Assembly (NCBI RefSeq): GCF_008244685.1
Contig: NZ_VTFT01000002.1
Location: 372,001 to 436,000, forward strand
Length of the DNA: 64,000 nucleotides
Reading direction: 5' to 3'
Source of the DNA: Luteimonas viscosa
GTDB lineage: Bacteria; Pseudomonadota; Gammaproteobacteria; Xanthomonadales; Xanthomonadaceae
The translations under genes and the position numbers were made by a program. Below are positions 63,468-64,000 of this stretch, in pieces; position 1 is the first letter of the stretch; every line of letters begins with the position of its first letter. The notes beneath the pieces are model-generated. The model saw nothing but the letters and a program-made list of their open reading frames with translations, did no database searches and was not told where the DNA came from.

Positions 63468-64000
63468 ACCGGCACCGCCGGGACCGTGGAGATCAGCCCG
63501 TTGCGCGCCAGCGAGAAGCTCTGCTTGTAGGCGCCGCGCTCGATCTGGTGGCTGACGCTCTTGACGTAGTACAGGCCGTCGAACGGCAGACCGGCGCCGC
63601 GCACGCCGACCAGCCGTCGCGACTTCAGCAGGCGCCCGTAGCGCGAGACGTCGAGCTGGCCGCTGCCGAACACCGAATCGCTGTTCTGCCCGGCGAACGC
63701 CAGCCCCTTGGCCAGCGCGCCGGCGACGCTCATGTGCGCGGTGTCGGTGAGTTTCTCGATCTTCGGCGGCAGCGGCGGGATCGCGCCCAGGGGCGGATTG
63801 AGCGGGGTGATGTCGGGGATCGGCACGGGAATGCCGACCTTGCTGTTGCTCTCCTGGAAATAGACGATCGGCATCTTCTTGCGCTCGCGATCGAAGTTGA
63901 AACTGATCTGCTCGACGTTGGTCATCGCGTCCATGCCCGTGGTCAGCGCCGGCTGCGGTTCGCCCACGCGGATCTCCGGCCCCCAGTAGGCGAAGCTGGT
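63464..64000 (-). CDS. gpD/gp27-like hub protein, C-terminal part (cut by window end)
   Basis: 179 residues are visible and the frame is open to the window edge. The sequence ISFNFDRERKKMPIVYFQES and the C-terminal FDGLYYVKSVSHQIERGAYK with FSLARNGLIS are typical of phage late-control D/hub proteins, which connect the tube to the spike. A proline-rich insert (IPVPIPDITPLNPPLGAIPP) is notable. It is followed with a 4-nt overlap by the gpV-like gene. Confidence 0.85.
   Translation of the reverse strand, partial: TSFAYWGPEIRVGEPQPALTTGMDAMTNVEQISFNFDRERKKMPIVYFQESNSKVGIPVPIPDITPLNPPLGAIPPLPPKIEKLTDTAHMSVAGALAKGLAFAGQNSDSVFGSGQLDVSRYGRLLKSRRLVGVRGAGLPFDGLYYVKSVSHQIERGAYKQSFSLARNGLISTVPAVPV

Noticed and set aside
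51011..64000. Complete prophage
   Set aside because: Only tail baseplate and spike functions are present. No integrase, repressor, capsid, terminase or lysis genes occur in the window.

Overview
The window comes from a high-G+C member of the Xanthomonadaceae/Lysobacteraceae (Lysobacter-, Luteimonas- or Xanthomonas-like). The main evidence is the gene order prfB-lysS-rpfG-rpfC/rpfF-rpfB, the diagnostic DSF quorum-sensing locus of this family. Supporting signs are the short repeats typical of these genomes (GATTCCC heptamers, CTCTCCCGC/GCGGGAGAG elements) and very G+C-rich coding sequence with long antisense reading frames. No rRNA or tRNA gene and no CRISPR array was recognised.

Layout. 1-8133: end of prfB, lysS, and the rpf cluster. 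RpfC senses DSF, RpfG is its HD-GYP response regulator, RpfF makes the signal and RpfB is the acyl-CoA ligase. 8.3-15.9 kb: a small lipoprotein-like gene, a 151-bp tandem duplication of the acnA 3' end, acnA, a VapBC toxin-antitoxin module and acnB. 15.9-18.7 kb: nudJ-mnmA-hflD and a small exported protein, all on the minus strand. 18.7-28.2 kb: clpS-clpA, two large inverted-repeat elements, then a minus-strand run of a DUF885 peptidase, infA, aat, a GNAT protein, a phosphodiesterase and trxB. ClpS, ClpA and Aat together form the bacterial N-degron pathway. 28.2-37.7 kb: a possible small RNA or leader, ald, ftsK, a duplicated repeat element, lolA, two accessory genes (one a secreted beta-helix protein) and rarA. 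The ftsK-lolA-rarA order is conserved in gammaproteobacteria. 38-44.4 kb: a Fur-box promoter, a siderophore-type TonB-dependent receptor, a PepSY membrane protein, a 39-codon membrane peptide gene, a flavin-dependent halogenase-like gene and a small unknown gene.

Accessory part. 44.5-49.6 kb is visibly richer in A+T than the rest and holds three genes joined by ATGA overlaps: a GT32-like glycosyltransferase, an unusual fusion (GT25, sulfotransferase-like domain, GH16) and a NodU/CmcH-type carbamoyltransferase. It looks like a horizontally acquired glycan-modifying cassette. After a quinone-oxidoreductase-like gene, which is flanked by a decayed copy of the next gene's 3' end, 51.0-64.0 kb is the baseplate and spike half of a phage-tail-like contractile injection system on the minus strand. 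In transcription order it encodes a hub (gpD-like, cut by the window end), a gpV-like spike, a PAAR-like tip, gp25, two baseplate-J-like proteins, a tail-protein-I/beta-structure fusion, a very large DUF6519/beta-helix protein and a small LysM-like protein. Most neighbours overlap by 4 nt, so it reads as one operon. Sheath, tube, ATPase and effector genes must lie beyond 64000 if they exist.

The two best candidates for unusual biology are the glycosyl/carbamoyl cassette with its triple-domain fusion, and the injection-system baseplate carrying two large beta-helical surface proteins.
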